Assembly (NCBI RefSeq): GCF_014651695.1
Contig: NZ_BMXJ01000003.1
Coordinates: 275,046-339,045, forward strand
Reading direction: 5' to 3'
Length of the DNA stretch: 64,000 bases
Origin: Nocardiopsis terrae
GTDB lineage: Bacteria > Actinomycetota > Actinomycetes > Streptosporangiales > Streptosporangiaceae
Shown: positions 16,912 through 25,748 of the stretch, in pieces
How positions within the stretch are numbered: position 1 is the first letter of the stretch
How the letters are laid out: every line of letters starts with the position of its first letter
Notes under the pieces: model-generated
Database searches by the model: none
What the model saw: the letters and a program-made list of their open reading frames with translations, nothing else
What the model was told of the DNA's origin: nothing
Program-made: the position numbers and the translations under genes

Positions 16912-18165
16912 CTACCTGTACCCGGTGGTGACCGGGAAGGCGGACAGGGACCGTACCGTGATGGTCGCGCGCCGGTCGGGTGCCGCGGCCGGACCCAGCC
17001 CCGGGGCCCGCCGGGCCAGGGCCCGTAGCGCGATCTCGCCCTCCAGCCGGGCCAGCGGCGCCCCCAGGCAGTAGTGGATCCCGCTGGAGAAGGCCAGGTG
17101 CTCACCGGAGTCGGCCCGGGTGATGTCGAACCGGTCGGGGTCCTCGAAGTGCCGCGGGTCGCGGTTGGCCGACCCGATCAGGCACATGACCTGTTCACCG
17201 GCCCTGACCCGCTCGCCCTGCACGTCGGTGTCCCGGTGCGCCCAGCGCCCGGTGAGCTGGACCGGCGCGTCGTAGCGCAGGACCTCCTCCACCGCCCCGG
17301 TGACCAGGTCGGGGTCGGCGACCAGCCGATCCCACTGTTCCCGGTGGCGCAGCAGCGCCATCACCCCGTTCCCGATCAGGTTCACCGTGGTCTCGAATCC
17401 GGCGAGCAGCAGCAGACGGCACATCGAACCCAGTTCGGCCGGGGTCAACTCCCCCTCGTCGGCCTGCCCGACCAGGGTGGAGACCACGTCCTCGCGCGGG
17501 TCGGTGCGGCGTTCGGCCATCACGCGTTCGAACAACAGCTCCAATTCTGCCGTCGCGTCCCGGATCTGGTGCAGTTGGCGCGCCGAGCGGGCGCCGTCCA
17601 GTGCCTGGCCGAGCACGTAGCCGATACGGACGAAGTCGGCGTTGTCGCGTTCGGGGACGCCCAGGAGCCTGCTGATGACCGTGATGGGCAGGGGCTGGGC
17701 GAAGTCGCGCATGAGGTCGAACTCGCCGCGGGCCAGGGCCGTGTCCAGGAGTTCGGTGGTGATCTCCGTGATCTGCGCCCGGTACCGGGCCATGTTGCGG
17801 GGGCTGAACGCGGGCCGGGCGAGTTTGCGCAGCCGGGTGTGGTCGGGCGGGTCCATCTGCAGGAAGGAGAGGTCGACGGTGTTGAACTGTGCGGGGGGTT
17901 CGGTGTACCCGGGCGGGACCACGCCGAAGTCGCGGGAACGCAGCACCTGGTCGACGGCGGCGCGCGTGGTGGCGGTCCGGAAGGGCAGCCGGCTGGAGAC
18001 CAGCGGGCCCTGTTCGCGCAGCCTCCGGTAGGTGGGATAGGGGTTCTCCCGCCAGGGCCAGTGCAGGAGGCGGCTGGGGTGGTCCCCGCCCTGGGCGGTG
18101 AGCCATGACACGCCGTTGGCCACCCGCAGTCGGGTGTCGGTACGGAGGGTGTCGAGAATCTGCAT
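16912..18165 (-). CDS. Cytochrome P450
   Basis: The 417-residue protein is a soluble bacterial class I P450. The heme-ligand loop is FSSGIHYCLGAPLAR (Cys366). The K-helix ExxR is in VEEVLRYDAPVQ. The I-helix oxygen-activation motif reads LLAGFETTVN, with Glu-Thr at the acid-alcohol pair. QMDPPDHTRLRKLARPAFSP is the C-helix. It needs ferredoxin and reductase partners, and none is encoded nearby. The sequence resembles actinobacterial CYP105/107-type enzymes, but the substrate cannot be assigned. It is first in a run with the xylanase and phosphotransferase genes. Confidence 0.93.
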   Translation of the reverse strand: MQILDTLRTDTRLRVANGVSWLTAQGGDHPSRLLHWPWRENPYPTYRRLREQGPLVSSRLPFRTATTRAAVDQVLRSRDFGVVPPGYTEPPAQFNTVDLSFLQMDPPDHTRLRKLARPAFSPRNMARYRAQITEITTELLDTALARGEFDLMRDFAQPLPITVISRLLGVPERDNADFVRIGYVLGQALDGARSARQLHQIRDATAELELLFERVMAERRTDPREDVVSTLVGQADEGELTPAELGSMCRLLLLAGFETTVNLIGNGVMALLRHREQWDRLVADPDLVTGAVEEVLRYDAPVQLTGRWAHRDTDVQGERVRAGEQVMCLIGSANRDPRHFEDPDRFDITRADSGEHLAFSSGIHYCLGAPLARLEGEIALRALARRAPGLGPAAAPDRRATITVRSLSAFPVTTGYR

Positions 18166-18438
18166 GGCTGTGGAGTCCTCTCGGTGACGTCTTCGACCCT
18201 AGGCGCGGCACCGCCACCGATACCGGCGTACCGCGGAGTTGGCCGTCTGTGGCCAGGTGGGAACTCCGGCGCCGGGCCCGGGCGCCGCGTCCCCGCTCCG
18301 GGGCTCCGCCGGGGGCCGCGCGAACCCCGCGGCACCGGCGGGGCCGCGCGCGGTGACGGTGGTCCGGGCGGGGGTGCCAAGCCCTAGACTGGGGCCCCGT
18401 TCGGTAGGAAGACGCCGCAGAGCCGGAGGTTGAGGACG

Positions 18439-20319
18439 TTGGGGCCGCTAGAGAGCACTGATCCGGAGCGGGTCGGTCGGTACCGGCTGATCGGGCGCCT
18501 GGGCGCCGGGGGCATGGGTCAGGTGTTCTTCGGCCGCTCGGCCGGCGGCCGAGCGGTCGCGATCAAGCGCATCCATCCACACCTTGCCACGGATCCCTCC
18601 TTCCGTCAGCGGTTTGCCCGCGAGGTCACCGCCGCCCGTCAGGTCAGCGGGGCCTTCACCGCACCGGTCATCGACGCCGGTCCCGACGACGAGGTGCCCT
18701 GGCTGGTCACCTCCTACGTGCCTTCGCTGCCGCTGGACGAGGCGCTCCAGGCACACGGGCCGCTGCCGGAGGCGAGCCTGCGGGTACTGGCGGCGGGCCT
18801 GGCCGAGGCGTTGGCCGAGATCCACCGGGTCGGGCTGATCCACCGTGACCTCAAACCGGGCAACGTGCTGTTGGCCGAGGACGGGCCGCGGGTGATCGAC
18901 TTCGGTATCGCGCGGGCCACCGACGGCACCGCGGCCACACAGTCGGTGATCGGCACGCCGGGGTTCATGAGCCCCGAACAGGTGCAGGGCGCGGAGCTCA
19001 CGCCCGCCAGCGACCTGTTCGCCTACGGTGCGGTGCTCGCCTTCGCGGCGGCCGGCACCGGGCCCTTCGGCGAGGGCAACATGCCCACGATGGTCATGCG
19101 CATCATCAGCCGGGAGCCGGACCTGTCCGGTGTTCCGGAGTCGTTGCGTCACCTGGTCGCGGCCTGTCTGGCCAAGGAGGCCCGGGGGCGGCCGGGGCCG
19201 GGGGAGATCCTGGACTACCTGGGTGACGTGCACGTCGGTCCGTCCTGGCTGCCTCCGGCGGTGATGACGGGTGTGCACGAACAGGTGGCCAAGGTCAACA
19301 AGGCGTTGGCGACCTCGGCGGGGGAGCCCGGTGCGACCGGCGGCCACCAGCGCACCGAGGTGCTCGGCTCCGGTGGTGCGGCGGCACTGGGCGGTGCCGC
19401 CGGGGCGGCGGCCGGAGCAGCGGCGGCGGGCGCCCTCGGTGACGACCAGGCCACCCGGGTGGTGCCGCCGTCCGGCCACGGCACCCAGGACCCGGCGAAC
19501 GGTGCGACCTCGGTGCTCGGCGGCCAGCAGCAGGGCGCCTCCCACCAGCCCACCGCTCAGTTTCCGGGAACGCAGGCCGGGGCGCAGGTTCCGGGAACAC
19601 AGGTCCCCGGGCAACCGGGCCAGGTCCCGCCCACGGCCCAGTACCAGCCGACGCAGCACCAGCCCGGCCAGTACCAGCAACCCCGGCAGTACGGTCAGGG
19701 GCGCCCCGTCGACGACGACCCCTACGCCGACCTGTACGGCGGGCCCCGCGGGCAGCGGGCCGATCCGCGTCAACAGCAGCATCAGCAGCAGGAGCAGTAC
19801 CGGAGGGCCGAGGAACAGCGCCAGCGGCAACTGGAGCAGCAGCGCCACCAGCAGGAGCAGCAGCGCCGCGCCCAGGAACAGCAGCAGGAGCAGCGGCGCC
19901 GCCAGGAGGCGGAGCGGGCCCACCGCGAGCGGATGCGTGCCGAGCAGGAGGCGGCCCGGAGGGCCCAGGCGGAGGCGCGCCGTGCCGATCAGCCGGGCCT
20001 GTGGAGTTTCGTCAAGCTACTGCCGCTGCTGATCATCCCGCTGATCCAGATCCCGCTCGGTTACGGCGCGGCGCTGGCGTGGTCGTGGTTCACCACCGAG
20101 GCCGACGTGTGGACCGGGGCGGCCTACTACTTCGAGCCGTGGAGCATGGACTCGTTCTGGCACGCCACGATGCTGGGGTACTTCATCCTGAACAACCTGG
20201 TGTCGGCGGAGTTCCTGGTGCGCTCGCTGCGGACCTCGTTCGTGACCGGTGCGGTGCTGGCGCTGGGGGCCGTCGCCGCCACCAACGGTTTGCTGTACAG
20301 CTTCGGTTTCTGGGGCTGA
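18439..20319 (+). CDS. Ser/Thr protein kinase with Gln/Arg-rich coiled coil and C-terminal multi-helix membrane domain
   Basis: About 626 residues are encoded. I chose the TTG at 18439, nine bases after GGAGG; a TTG at 18430 abuts the ribosome site. The kinase domain is about 15-275: LGAGGMGQVF, VAIK lysine 43, HRDLKPGN (135-142), DFG (154-156), and GTPGFMSPEQVQG. An Ala/Gly segment and a Gln/Pro-rich linker follow. A Gln/Arg/Glu-rich stretch of about 80 residues is predicted coiled coil, then three to four membrane helices end the protein. The unusual C-terminus suggests a scaffold or stretch sensor at the membrane, but this is inference. A strong hairpin follows the gene. Confidence 0.9.
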   Translation: MGPLESTDPERVGRYRLIGRLGAGGMGQVFFGRSAGGRAVAIKRIHPHLATDPSFRQRFAREVTAARQVSGAFTAPVIDAGPDDEVPWLVTSYVPSLPLDEALQAHGPLPEASLRVLAAGLAEALAEIHRVGLIHRDLKPGNVLLAEDGPRVIDFGIARATDGTAATQSVIGTPGFMSPEQVQGAELTPASDLFAYGAVLAFAAAGTGPFGEGNMPTMVMRIISREPDLSGVPESLRHLVAACLAKEARGRPGPGEILDYLGDVHVGPSWLPPAVMTGVHEQVAKVNKALATSAGEPGATGGHQRTEVLGSGGAAALGGAAGAAAGAAAAGALGDDQATRVVPPSGHGTQDPANGATSVLGGQQQGASHQPTAQFPGTQAGAQVPGTQVPGQPGQVPPTAQYQPTQHQPGQYQQPRQYGQGRPVDDDPYADLYGGPRGQRADPRQQQHQQQEQYRRAEEQRQRQLEQQRHQQEQQRRAQEQQQEQRRRQEAERAHRERMRAEQEAARRAQAEARRADQPGLWSFVKLLPLLIIPLIQIPLGYGAALAWSWFTTEADVWTGAAYYFEPWSMDSFWHATMLGYFILNNLVSAEFLVRSLRTSFVTGAVLALGAVAATNGLLYSFGFWG

Positions 20320-20338
20320 CCGGCCCCGGTGGGGATCA

Positions 20339-20364
20339 GGGGCGGGCCCGGCCGGGCCCGCCCC
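20339..20364 (+). terminator. Hairpin terminator after the kinase gene
   Basis: A perfect 11-bp stem, GGGGCGGGCCC with GGGCCCGCCCC, has loop GGCC and starts 20 bases past the kinase stop codon. Confidence 0.7.
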
Positions 20365-20425
20365 GTCGTGTCGGGGGCGGTGGTACCTCGGGTGCGCGGC
20401 CCCGGGGCCGTCGAGGAGGACCCCA

Positions 20426-20728
20426 GTGCCACCGCCGATGCGCTACCCCGCGCCGGCGCACGGTCCGGAAGCCGTCGCCGACGGACACGCTGCGGGCCCG
20501 GCCCCGCCCCTGAGCTACCGGTCCAGCCGGGCGGTGCCCGACGCGGCCCCGCAGATACTGCTGCGCGGCAGGACCCGTTTCCGGTGCCGTGGTGGCGCAC
20601 ACGTGCGCCCGGAGCGCGGTCGGGGGCGGATCAGTGCGGTCGGCGGTGGCGTCCGCGGGGCCGGAGACACAATGAGCGCTTCCCACCCGCCTCACCACGA
20701 GGAGAGCCGAACATGGAGAGCGCACTGA
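20426..20728 (+). CDS. Possible small hypothetical protein
   Basis: A GTG at 20426 sits seven bases after a strong GAGGAGG ribosome site and opens a 100-residue frame starting VPPPMRYPAPAHGPEAV. The protein is Arg/Gly/Pro-rich, matches no family I recognise, and overlaps the amidohydrolase start by 16 bases. The ribosome site is the only real support, so it may be a chance frame or a remnant. It occupies most of the otherwise empty 20365-20712 interval. Confidence 0.3.
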   Translation: MPPPMRYPAPAHGPEAVADGHAAGPAPPLSYRSSRAVPDAAPQILLRGRTRFRCRGGAHVRPERGRGRISAVGGGVRGAGDTMSASHPPHHEESRTWRAH

Positions 20729-21987
20729 CCGCAGCGGAGAAGGTCCTGGCCCCGCTGCCCGAACTGTCCCCCGACGTGGAGGAGATGTACGAGGACCTGC
20801 ACCGCCACCCCGAACTGGGCTTCCAGGAGGTCCGAACCGCGGGTATCGCCGCGAGGAGCCTGCGCGCGTGCGGCTACGGGGTCCACGAGGGGGTGGGAGG
20901 CACGGGTGTGGTCGGGCTGCTGCGCAACGGTGAGGGCCCGGTGGTGCTCCTGCGCGCCGACATGGACGGCCTTCCCGTGGCCGAGGACACCGGTCTGGAC
21001 TACGCGGCCACGGACGCCACCGGTGTCCGCGAGGGCCGTCGGGTCCCGGTCATGCACGCGTGCGGCCACGACGTCCACGTGGCGTGCCTGGTCGGGGCCG
21101 CGCGGCTGCTCGCCCGGTCGCGGGACCACTGGTCGGGGACGGTGGTGGCGCTGTTCCAGCCGGCGGAGGAACTCGGAACCGGCGCACGCGCCATGGTGGA
21201 GGACGGGCTCTACGAACGGGTACCGCGCCCGGACGCCGTCCTGGCCCAGCACGTCTCCCCGCTCGCAGCCGGACACGCCGCGTACTGTCCGGGCGAGTCC
21301 ATGGCCGCTTCCGACGAGGTGCGCATCACCTTCCACGGGGTCGGCGGGCACGGTTCCCGCCCGGAGGCCGCCAACGACCCGGTACTGACGGCCGCGGCCT
21401 TCGTACTGCGCGTGCAGATGGTCGTCTCCCGGGAGATCCCAGCCCGGGAGCGGGCGGTCCTGACCGTCGGTTCCATCACCGCGGGCGAGGCGGCCAACGT
21501 CATCCCCGAAACCGCCGAGGTGGCACTGAACGTGCGGAGCTTCGATCCGGCCGTGCGCGAACGGATCCTGGCGTCGGTCGAGCGCATCGCCCGGGCGGAG
21601 TCCGACGCGGCCGGAGCCCCCCGGCACCCGGACGTCCGCCACACGGGCGGTTTCCCCCTCACCCGCAACGACGACGTACTGATGGAGAAGGTCAACGCCG
21701 CGCTGCGGGCCCGGCTGGGGGAGGACCGGGTCCACGAGATCGGTCCCGTCACCGGCAGCGAGGACGTGCAGTACATCGCCGACGCCGCCGGGGCGCCCCT
21801 CTACTACTGGTGGCTGGGGGGATGGGAGCCCGAGGAGTTCCTGCGCGCCTACCGGGCCGGCACCGCCGACCGCGACATCCCCGCCAACCACTCTCCCCGG
21901 TTCGCGCCCGTGCGTCGGCCAACGCTCGACACCGGAGTGGCCGCGATGGCGGTCGCGGCCCTGTCCTGCCTGGCATCGGCCGACTAG
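20713..21987 (+). CDS. M20-family amidohydrolase (hippurate hydrolase/N-acyl-amino-acid amidohydrolase type)
   Basis: This encodes 424 residues from the ATG at 20713. It is an M20D metallo-amidohydrolase with DLHRHPELGFQE near the N-terminus, the metal motif MHACGHDVHVACLVGAA, the catalytic FQPAEELGTGARAM, the dimerisation-domain GVGGHGSRPE, and the later GSEDVQYIAD. Such enzymes cleave N-acyl amino acids or related amides. The adjacent Lrp-type regulator and Opp/Dpp-type importer suggest that it processes a peptide or conjugated amino acid brought in by that transporter. It is convergent with the Lrp gene across a strong hairpin. Confidence 0.9.
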   Translation: MESALTAAEKVLAPLPELSPDVEEMYEDLHRHPELGFQEVRTAGIAARSLRACGYGVHEGVGGTGVVGLLRNGEGPVVLLRADMDGLPVAEDTGLDYAATDATGVREGRRVPVMHACGHDVHVACLVGAARLLARSRDHWSGTVVALFQPAEELGTGARAMVEDGLYERVPRPDAVLAQHVSPLAAGHAAYCPGESMAASDEVRITFHGVGGHGSRPEAANDPVLTAAAFVLRVQMVVSREIPARERAVLTVGSITAGEAANVIPETAEVALNVRSFDPAVRERILASVERIARAESDAAGAPRHPDVRHTGGFPLTRNDDVLMEKVNAALRARLGEDRVHEIGPVTGSEDVQYIADAAGAPLYYWWLGGWEPEEFLRAYRAGTADRDIPANHSPRFAPVRRPTLDTGVAAMAVAALSCLASAD

Positions 21988-21997
21988 CGTCCCGTAC

Positions 21998-22044
21998 GGC
22001 CGCCGCCCGTGGCCCGGGCACCGCTCCGGCCGCGGGCGGCGGCC
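21998..22044. terminator. Bidirectional terminator between the amidohydrolase and Lrp-type genes
   Basis: A perfect 12-bp stem, GGCCGCCGCCCG with CGGGCGGCGGCC, and a 23-base loop lie between two convergent stop codons. Confidence 0.75.
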
Positions 22045-22055
22045 GCGGAAGGCCC

Positions 22056-23075
22056 CTAGAGGCCCGACACCGGGTCCGCCCACAGGTCCATGGGCACGTG
22101 GCCGGCGGCGCGGCCCGCCCTGTCCAGAAGCCGCCCCGTCCGTTTGACCGAGCGCAGGCTCACCGCCCGGTCCACGACGCCGACCCCGGGGTGGGCGACC
22201 GCGACCCGGTGCTCCCAGTCGGCGAGGTCCTCCAGGCGGTGCAGCCAGACGATCGCGACCGCCGACGCCCCGCCGGCCACGTGGGCCGACATCCGCGTCT
22301 CGGGCATCGCGGCCAGGCCGGCGCACACGTCGCCGATCCGCTCCACCGGTACGTCCAGCCACAGTGACACGTGCACGGGCCAACCCGCCTCGCGGGCGGC
22401 GGTGTCGCACCGGATGGTCAACCGCCCCGACCGCACCAGTTCCGGAATCCTGCGCCTGAGCGTGCTGGAGGGGACCCCCGTCCTGCGGGAGAGCTCGGAG
22501 TAGGGCATCCGTCCGTCCTCGCCCAGGGCGAGGATGAGCTCCCGGTGCGGTGCCAGGGAGGGCGGCTGCCCGTTCGTCTCCGTCTGCTCCTCGCCGATCC
22601 TCCTGCGCTGGAGCGGGTCGAGGCTGTCCAGACGCCAGGAACCGGCGTCGCGCGCCATGCGCACGATCATCGTGGTCCGCACCCACTGCACGCCGAACAC
22701 GCGGGGCAGCACGTCGAGGACGAAGGAGGCCAACGACGGCTGGGTGACCGCGGCGACGGTCACCAGCAGGTCCCGGCCTCCACTGACGACCTCCACGCTC
22801 ACCGCGTGCGGATACCGGGCGATCCTTCCCGCGGCCTCCTCGGCCTGGCCGGCGGCGCAGCCGACCTCCACCAGCGCCATCCCGCCCCACGACAGCTGGG
22901 AGGGGCCCACGTAGCAGGTGATCCACGCGAATCCCTCGGCCGTGAGCTGCGCCCACCGGCGCGAGAGCGTGGAGGCGTCGACTCCGAGGGGCTCGGCCAG
23001 CTCGGTCCACGACGCGCGTGGGGAGAGTTGCATGGCGTTGACCATCATGAGGTCCAGTTCGTCCATTCGGCCCAT
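22056..23075 (-). CDS. Lrp/AsnC-family regulator with two DNA-binding/RAM halves
   Basis: About 339 residues are encoded from the ATG at 23075 (an alternative ATG at 23066 is also possible). Two AsnC-type units are in tandem. The first HTH is in LDLMMVNAMQLSPRASWTEL with LGVDASTLSRRWAQLT; the second is in LILALGEDGRMPYSELSRRT with GVPSSTLRRRIPELVRSGRL. Each is followed by a sensory domain. Double-length Lrp regulators are common in actinobacteria and often control amino-acid or peptide catabolism genes next to them. It diverges from the importer operon at 23215 and should control it, and perhaps the amidohydrolase. Confidence 0.85.
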   Translation of the reverse strand: MGRMDELDLMMVNAMQLSPRASWTELAEPLGVDASTLSRRWAQLTAEGFAWITCYVGPSQLSWGGMALVEVGCAAGQAEEAAGRIARYPHAVSVEVVSGGRDLLVTVAAVTQPSLASFVLDVLPRVFGVQWVRTTMIVRMARDAGSWRLDSLDPLQRRRIGEEQTETNGQPPSLAPHRELILALGEDGRMPYSELSRRTGVPSSTLRRRIPELVRSGRLTIRCDTAAREAGWPVHVSLWLDVPVERIGDVCAGLAAMPETRMSAHVAGGASAVAIVWLHRLEDLADWEHRVAVAHPGVGVVDRAVSLRSVKRTGRLLDRAGRAAGHVPMDLWADPVSGL

Positions 23076-23130
23076 CCGTGCAGTGTCGAACCCGATATGA
23101 CCTTTTCGTGAATAAATGCACCTTACCCAG

Positions 23131-23142
23131 TGACCGTGGTCA
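23131..23142. promoter_or_regulatory. Palindrome in the Lrp/importer divergent region
   Basis: TGACC-GT-GGTCA lies between the divergent Lrp-type gene (start 23075) and the binding-protein gene (start 23215). It is a candidate operator for the Lrp-type protein. Confidence 0.4.
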
Positions 23143-23214
23143 TGCTTGGGGCGTCCACCCCACCGGGGAATGGACACGCAGTACAAGGCGGGGGCATTCC
23201 ACACAGGAGGCATT

Positions 23215-24741
23215 GTGACTCGACCAACGCGCAGATGGACGGCGCTCGGCATGGTTCTGGCCACCGCGGCCCTCACGTCCTGCACCACCGGCTCGGAGGG
23301 CGCCGCCGACACGTCCCGGGTACGCGTCGCCGTCACGGCGGACGCCACATCGTTCGATCCCGCGCGGGGAAACGTCGCCGCCGACTACCAGTTCGCACGC
23401 CTGACCCACGACACCCTGGTCCGGTCGAACCCCGAGGGGGAGACGGTCCCTGGACTGGCCGCGTCGTGGGAGGAGAGCCCCACCGAAGTGGAGTTCACCC
23501 TCAGGGAGGGGGTCACCTGCTCCGACGGAACGGCACTGGACGCCGACACGGTGGCGGCGGCCCTGGAGTACCTCGCCTCCCCCGACACCGGCTCATCGAT
23601 CACCGGCAACGTCTTCGGACCCGGCGAGCCCGAGATCTCCTCCGACACCGACGCGGGAACCGTCACCGTCACCCTGGAGAGCCCCTGGTCGGGCCTCCTG
23701 CCGGGGCTGTCCTCCGCACAGGCCGGGATCCCGTGCACCACCGACCCCGAGGAACTGGCCTCGGGCGGAGCCCCGGGAACCGGGGCCTACACCCTCACCG
23801 ACTCCCAACGGGGATCGGAGTACACCTTCTCCCTGCGTGAGGACTACGACTGGGCACCGGACTTCGGTACCCGGGGCTCGTTCCCCGAGACCATCACCTT
23901 CCAGGTGATCGAGAACGAGAGCACCGTCGCCAACCAGATGGAGACCGGCCAGATCGACTACGCCGCCTTCACCGGCGCCGACAGCGCCCGTTTCGACCCC
24001 GGGGAGTACACCGTCGTCTCCCGACCGACGGTGTTCATGTTCCTGGTGTTCAACGAACGCGAGGGCAGGCCCGGGGCCGACCCGCGGGTGCGGGAGGCGG
24101 TCGCCCGGAGCGTGGAACCGGATGCCTTCCGCAACGCGGTCACCAGCGAGGCCGGAACCCTGCTCAACACCGTGGTCCCCGCGGACTTCCGGTGCGCCCT
24201 GGACGACGCGTCACTGCTGACGGAGACCGACCCCGACGCCGCGGCCGGGATCCTCGGCGACGTGGAGATGAGCCTGGTCGGCACGAACGCGATCGCCGGC
24301 GGATCCGGCAACGAGTACGTCCGCGCCGCGCTCGCCGAAGCCGGCGCACAGATCGACCTGCGCAACGTGGACAACGCCACCTGGGGGACCGAGGTCCTGG
24401 GCGCCGAGGGCGACTGGGACGTCACGGTGATGGCCGCACTGAATCCCAGCGGCACCCTCACTCCCACGATGTCCCTGCTCACCGGGCCGCCGCCACCGGA
24501 CGGCCGCAACTTCGGCGCGGTCGACAGCCCCGGTCTGACCGAAGGCTTCCAAAGCGCGATGTCGTCCGTGGACACCGGGGAGCAGTGCGCCGCGTGGCAG
24601 GACGCGCAGCGGGCGATGCTGGAGGGACACCACGCGGTCCCGCTGTCCTCGGTGGACGTCAGCTGGGTGATGGCCGAGCACGTGAGCGCGACGGTCTTCC
24701 CCACCGGTGTCGAGATCTCCACCCTGCGGATCACGGACTGA
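23215..24741 (+). CDS. Peptide/nickel-type ABC transporter substrate-binding lipoprotein (SBP family 5)
   Basis: About 508 residues are encoded from the GTG at 23215, just after AGGAGG (short four-base spacing). A lipoprotein signal ends in the lipobox LTSC (Cys23). The mature part is a family-5 solute-binding protein: TSFDPARGNVAADYQFARL, VPGLAASWEESPTEVEFTLR, GTGAYTL, and NPSGTLTPTMSLLTGP. It captures the substrate outside the cell for the permeases encoded next. Ligand type is unknown. Family 5 binds oligopeptides, nickel or other small solutes, and the amidohydrolase and Lrp neighbours favour a peptide-like ligand. Confidence 0.9.
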   Translation: MTRPTRRWTALGMVLATAALTSCTTGSEGAADTSRVRVAVTADATSFDPARGNVAADYQFARLTHDTLVRSNPEGETVPGLAASWEESPTEVEFTLREGVTCSDGTALDADTVAAALEYLASPDTGSSITGNVFGPGEPEISSDTDAGTVTVTLESPWSGLLPGLSSAQAGIPCTTDPEELASGGAPGTGAYTLTDSQRGSEYTFSLREDYDWAPDFGTRGSFPETITFQVIENESTVANQMETGQIDYAAFTGADSARFDPGEYTVVSRPTVFMFLVFNEREGRPGADPRVREAVARSVEPDAFRNAVTSEAGTLLNTVVPADFRCALDDASLLTETDPDAAAGILGDVEMSLVGTNAIAGGSGNEYVRAALAEAGAQIDLRNVDNATWGTEVLGAEGDWDVTVMAALNPSGTLTPTMSLLTGPPPPDGRNFGAVDSPGLTEGFQSAMSSVDTGEQCAAWQDAQRAMLEGHHAVPLSSVDVSWVMAEHVSATVFPTGVEISTLRITD

Positions 24742-24749
24742 GGTCGCCG

Positions 24750-25748
24750 ATGTCCCCCCTGTCCACCGCACGCGCCAGGCCCGGCCGGATCTGGGCCCGC
24801 TTCCTCCTGCGCCGCCTTCTCGGCCTGGGCGCCGTCCTCGTCGTCCTGGTCACCGCCACCTTCCTGATCCTGCAACTGGTGCCCGGGGACCCCGCCCGCG
24901 CGGCGATCAGCGTCGACGCCTCCCCCGAGGAGGTCGCGGCGATGCGCCACTCCCTGGGGCTGGACCGGCCCCTGGCCGAGCAGTTCGCCTCCTACGTCGG
25001 CGGCCTGCTCACCGGTGACCTCGGCACCTCCTTCCAGACCGGTGAGGCGGTCTCGCGGATCATCGCCACGCGCCTGCCCTTCACCGCGCAACTGGCCGTG
25101 TTCTCGGTGCTGGTCGCACTCCTGATCGCGGTCCCGGCGGGTGTCGTGGTCGCCGTGGCGTGCCGTGGCGGGCGCCGCCGTCCCCTCGACACGGCCTTCA
25201 CCACCACGGCCTCCGTCGTCGGCTGCACACCCGAGTACATCGCGGGCACGCTCCTGGTCCTGCTGTTCGCCGTCACCCTGGGCTGGCTGCCGGCGGCGGG
25301 CGCCGCCACCCCGGCCTCGCTCCTGCTGCCCGTGGCGGCGATCGCGCTCTCGCCCGCGGCGGCGCTGGCCCGCATCGTGCGGCGGGAGACCGCCGTCGTG
25401 CTGGAGGAGGACTACCTGCGCACGGCCCGTGCCAAGCGCCTGGGCGGCTGGGCGCTGTACGCGCGGCACACGCTGCCGAACCTGCTGACCTCGACCCTGA
25501 CCATGGGAGGGCTGCTCCTGGCCGGGCTGATGGGCGGCACCGTGATCGTGGAGTCGGTCTTCGCCTGGCCCGGGCTCGGGAGCCGGGTGGTGCAGGCGAT
25601 CCTCGTCCGCGACTTCCCCGTCATCCAGGGCATCGTCCTGGTGATCGGACTCATGGCCGCCGTCATCAACCTCCTGGTCGACGTCTGCCTCGGCGTACTC
25701 GACCCCCGCACACTCACCGGAAAGACCGAGGAGGCGAGTTCGTCGTGA
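24750..25748 (+). CDS. ABC transporter permease, DppB/OppB type
   Basis: This encodes 332 residues from the ATG at 24750, eight bases after the binding-protein gene. It has about six membrane helices. The Opp/Dpp N-terminal signature FLLRRLLGLGAVLVVLVTAT is followed by LQLVPGDPARAA. The cytoplasmic EAA loop carries EDYLRTARAKRLGGWALYAR. It forms half of the membrane channel. The last four bases (GTGA) overlap the start of the next gene, so translation is coupled. Confidence 0.92.
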   Translation: MSPLSTARARPGRIWARFLLRRLLGLGAVLVVLVTATFLILQLVPGDPARAAISVDASPEEVAAMRHSLGLDRPLAEQFASYVGGLLTGDLGTSFQTGEAVSRIIATRLPFTAQLAVFSVLVALLIAVPAGVVVAVACRGGRRRPLDTAFTTTASVVGCTPEYIAGTLLVLLFAVTLGWLPAAGAATPASLLLPVAAIALSPAAALARIVRRETAVVLEEDYLRTARAKRLGGWALYARHTLPNLLTSTLTMGGLLLAGLMGGTVIVESVFAWPGLGSRVVQAILVRDFPVIQGIVLVIGLMAAVINLLVDVCLGVLDPRTLTGKTEEASSS

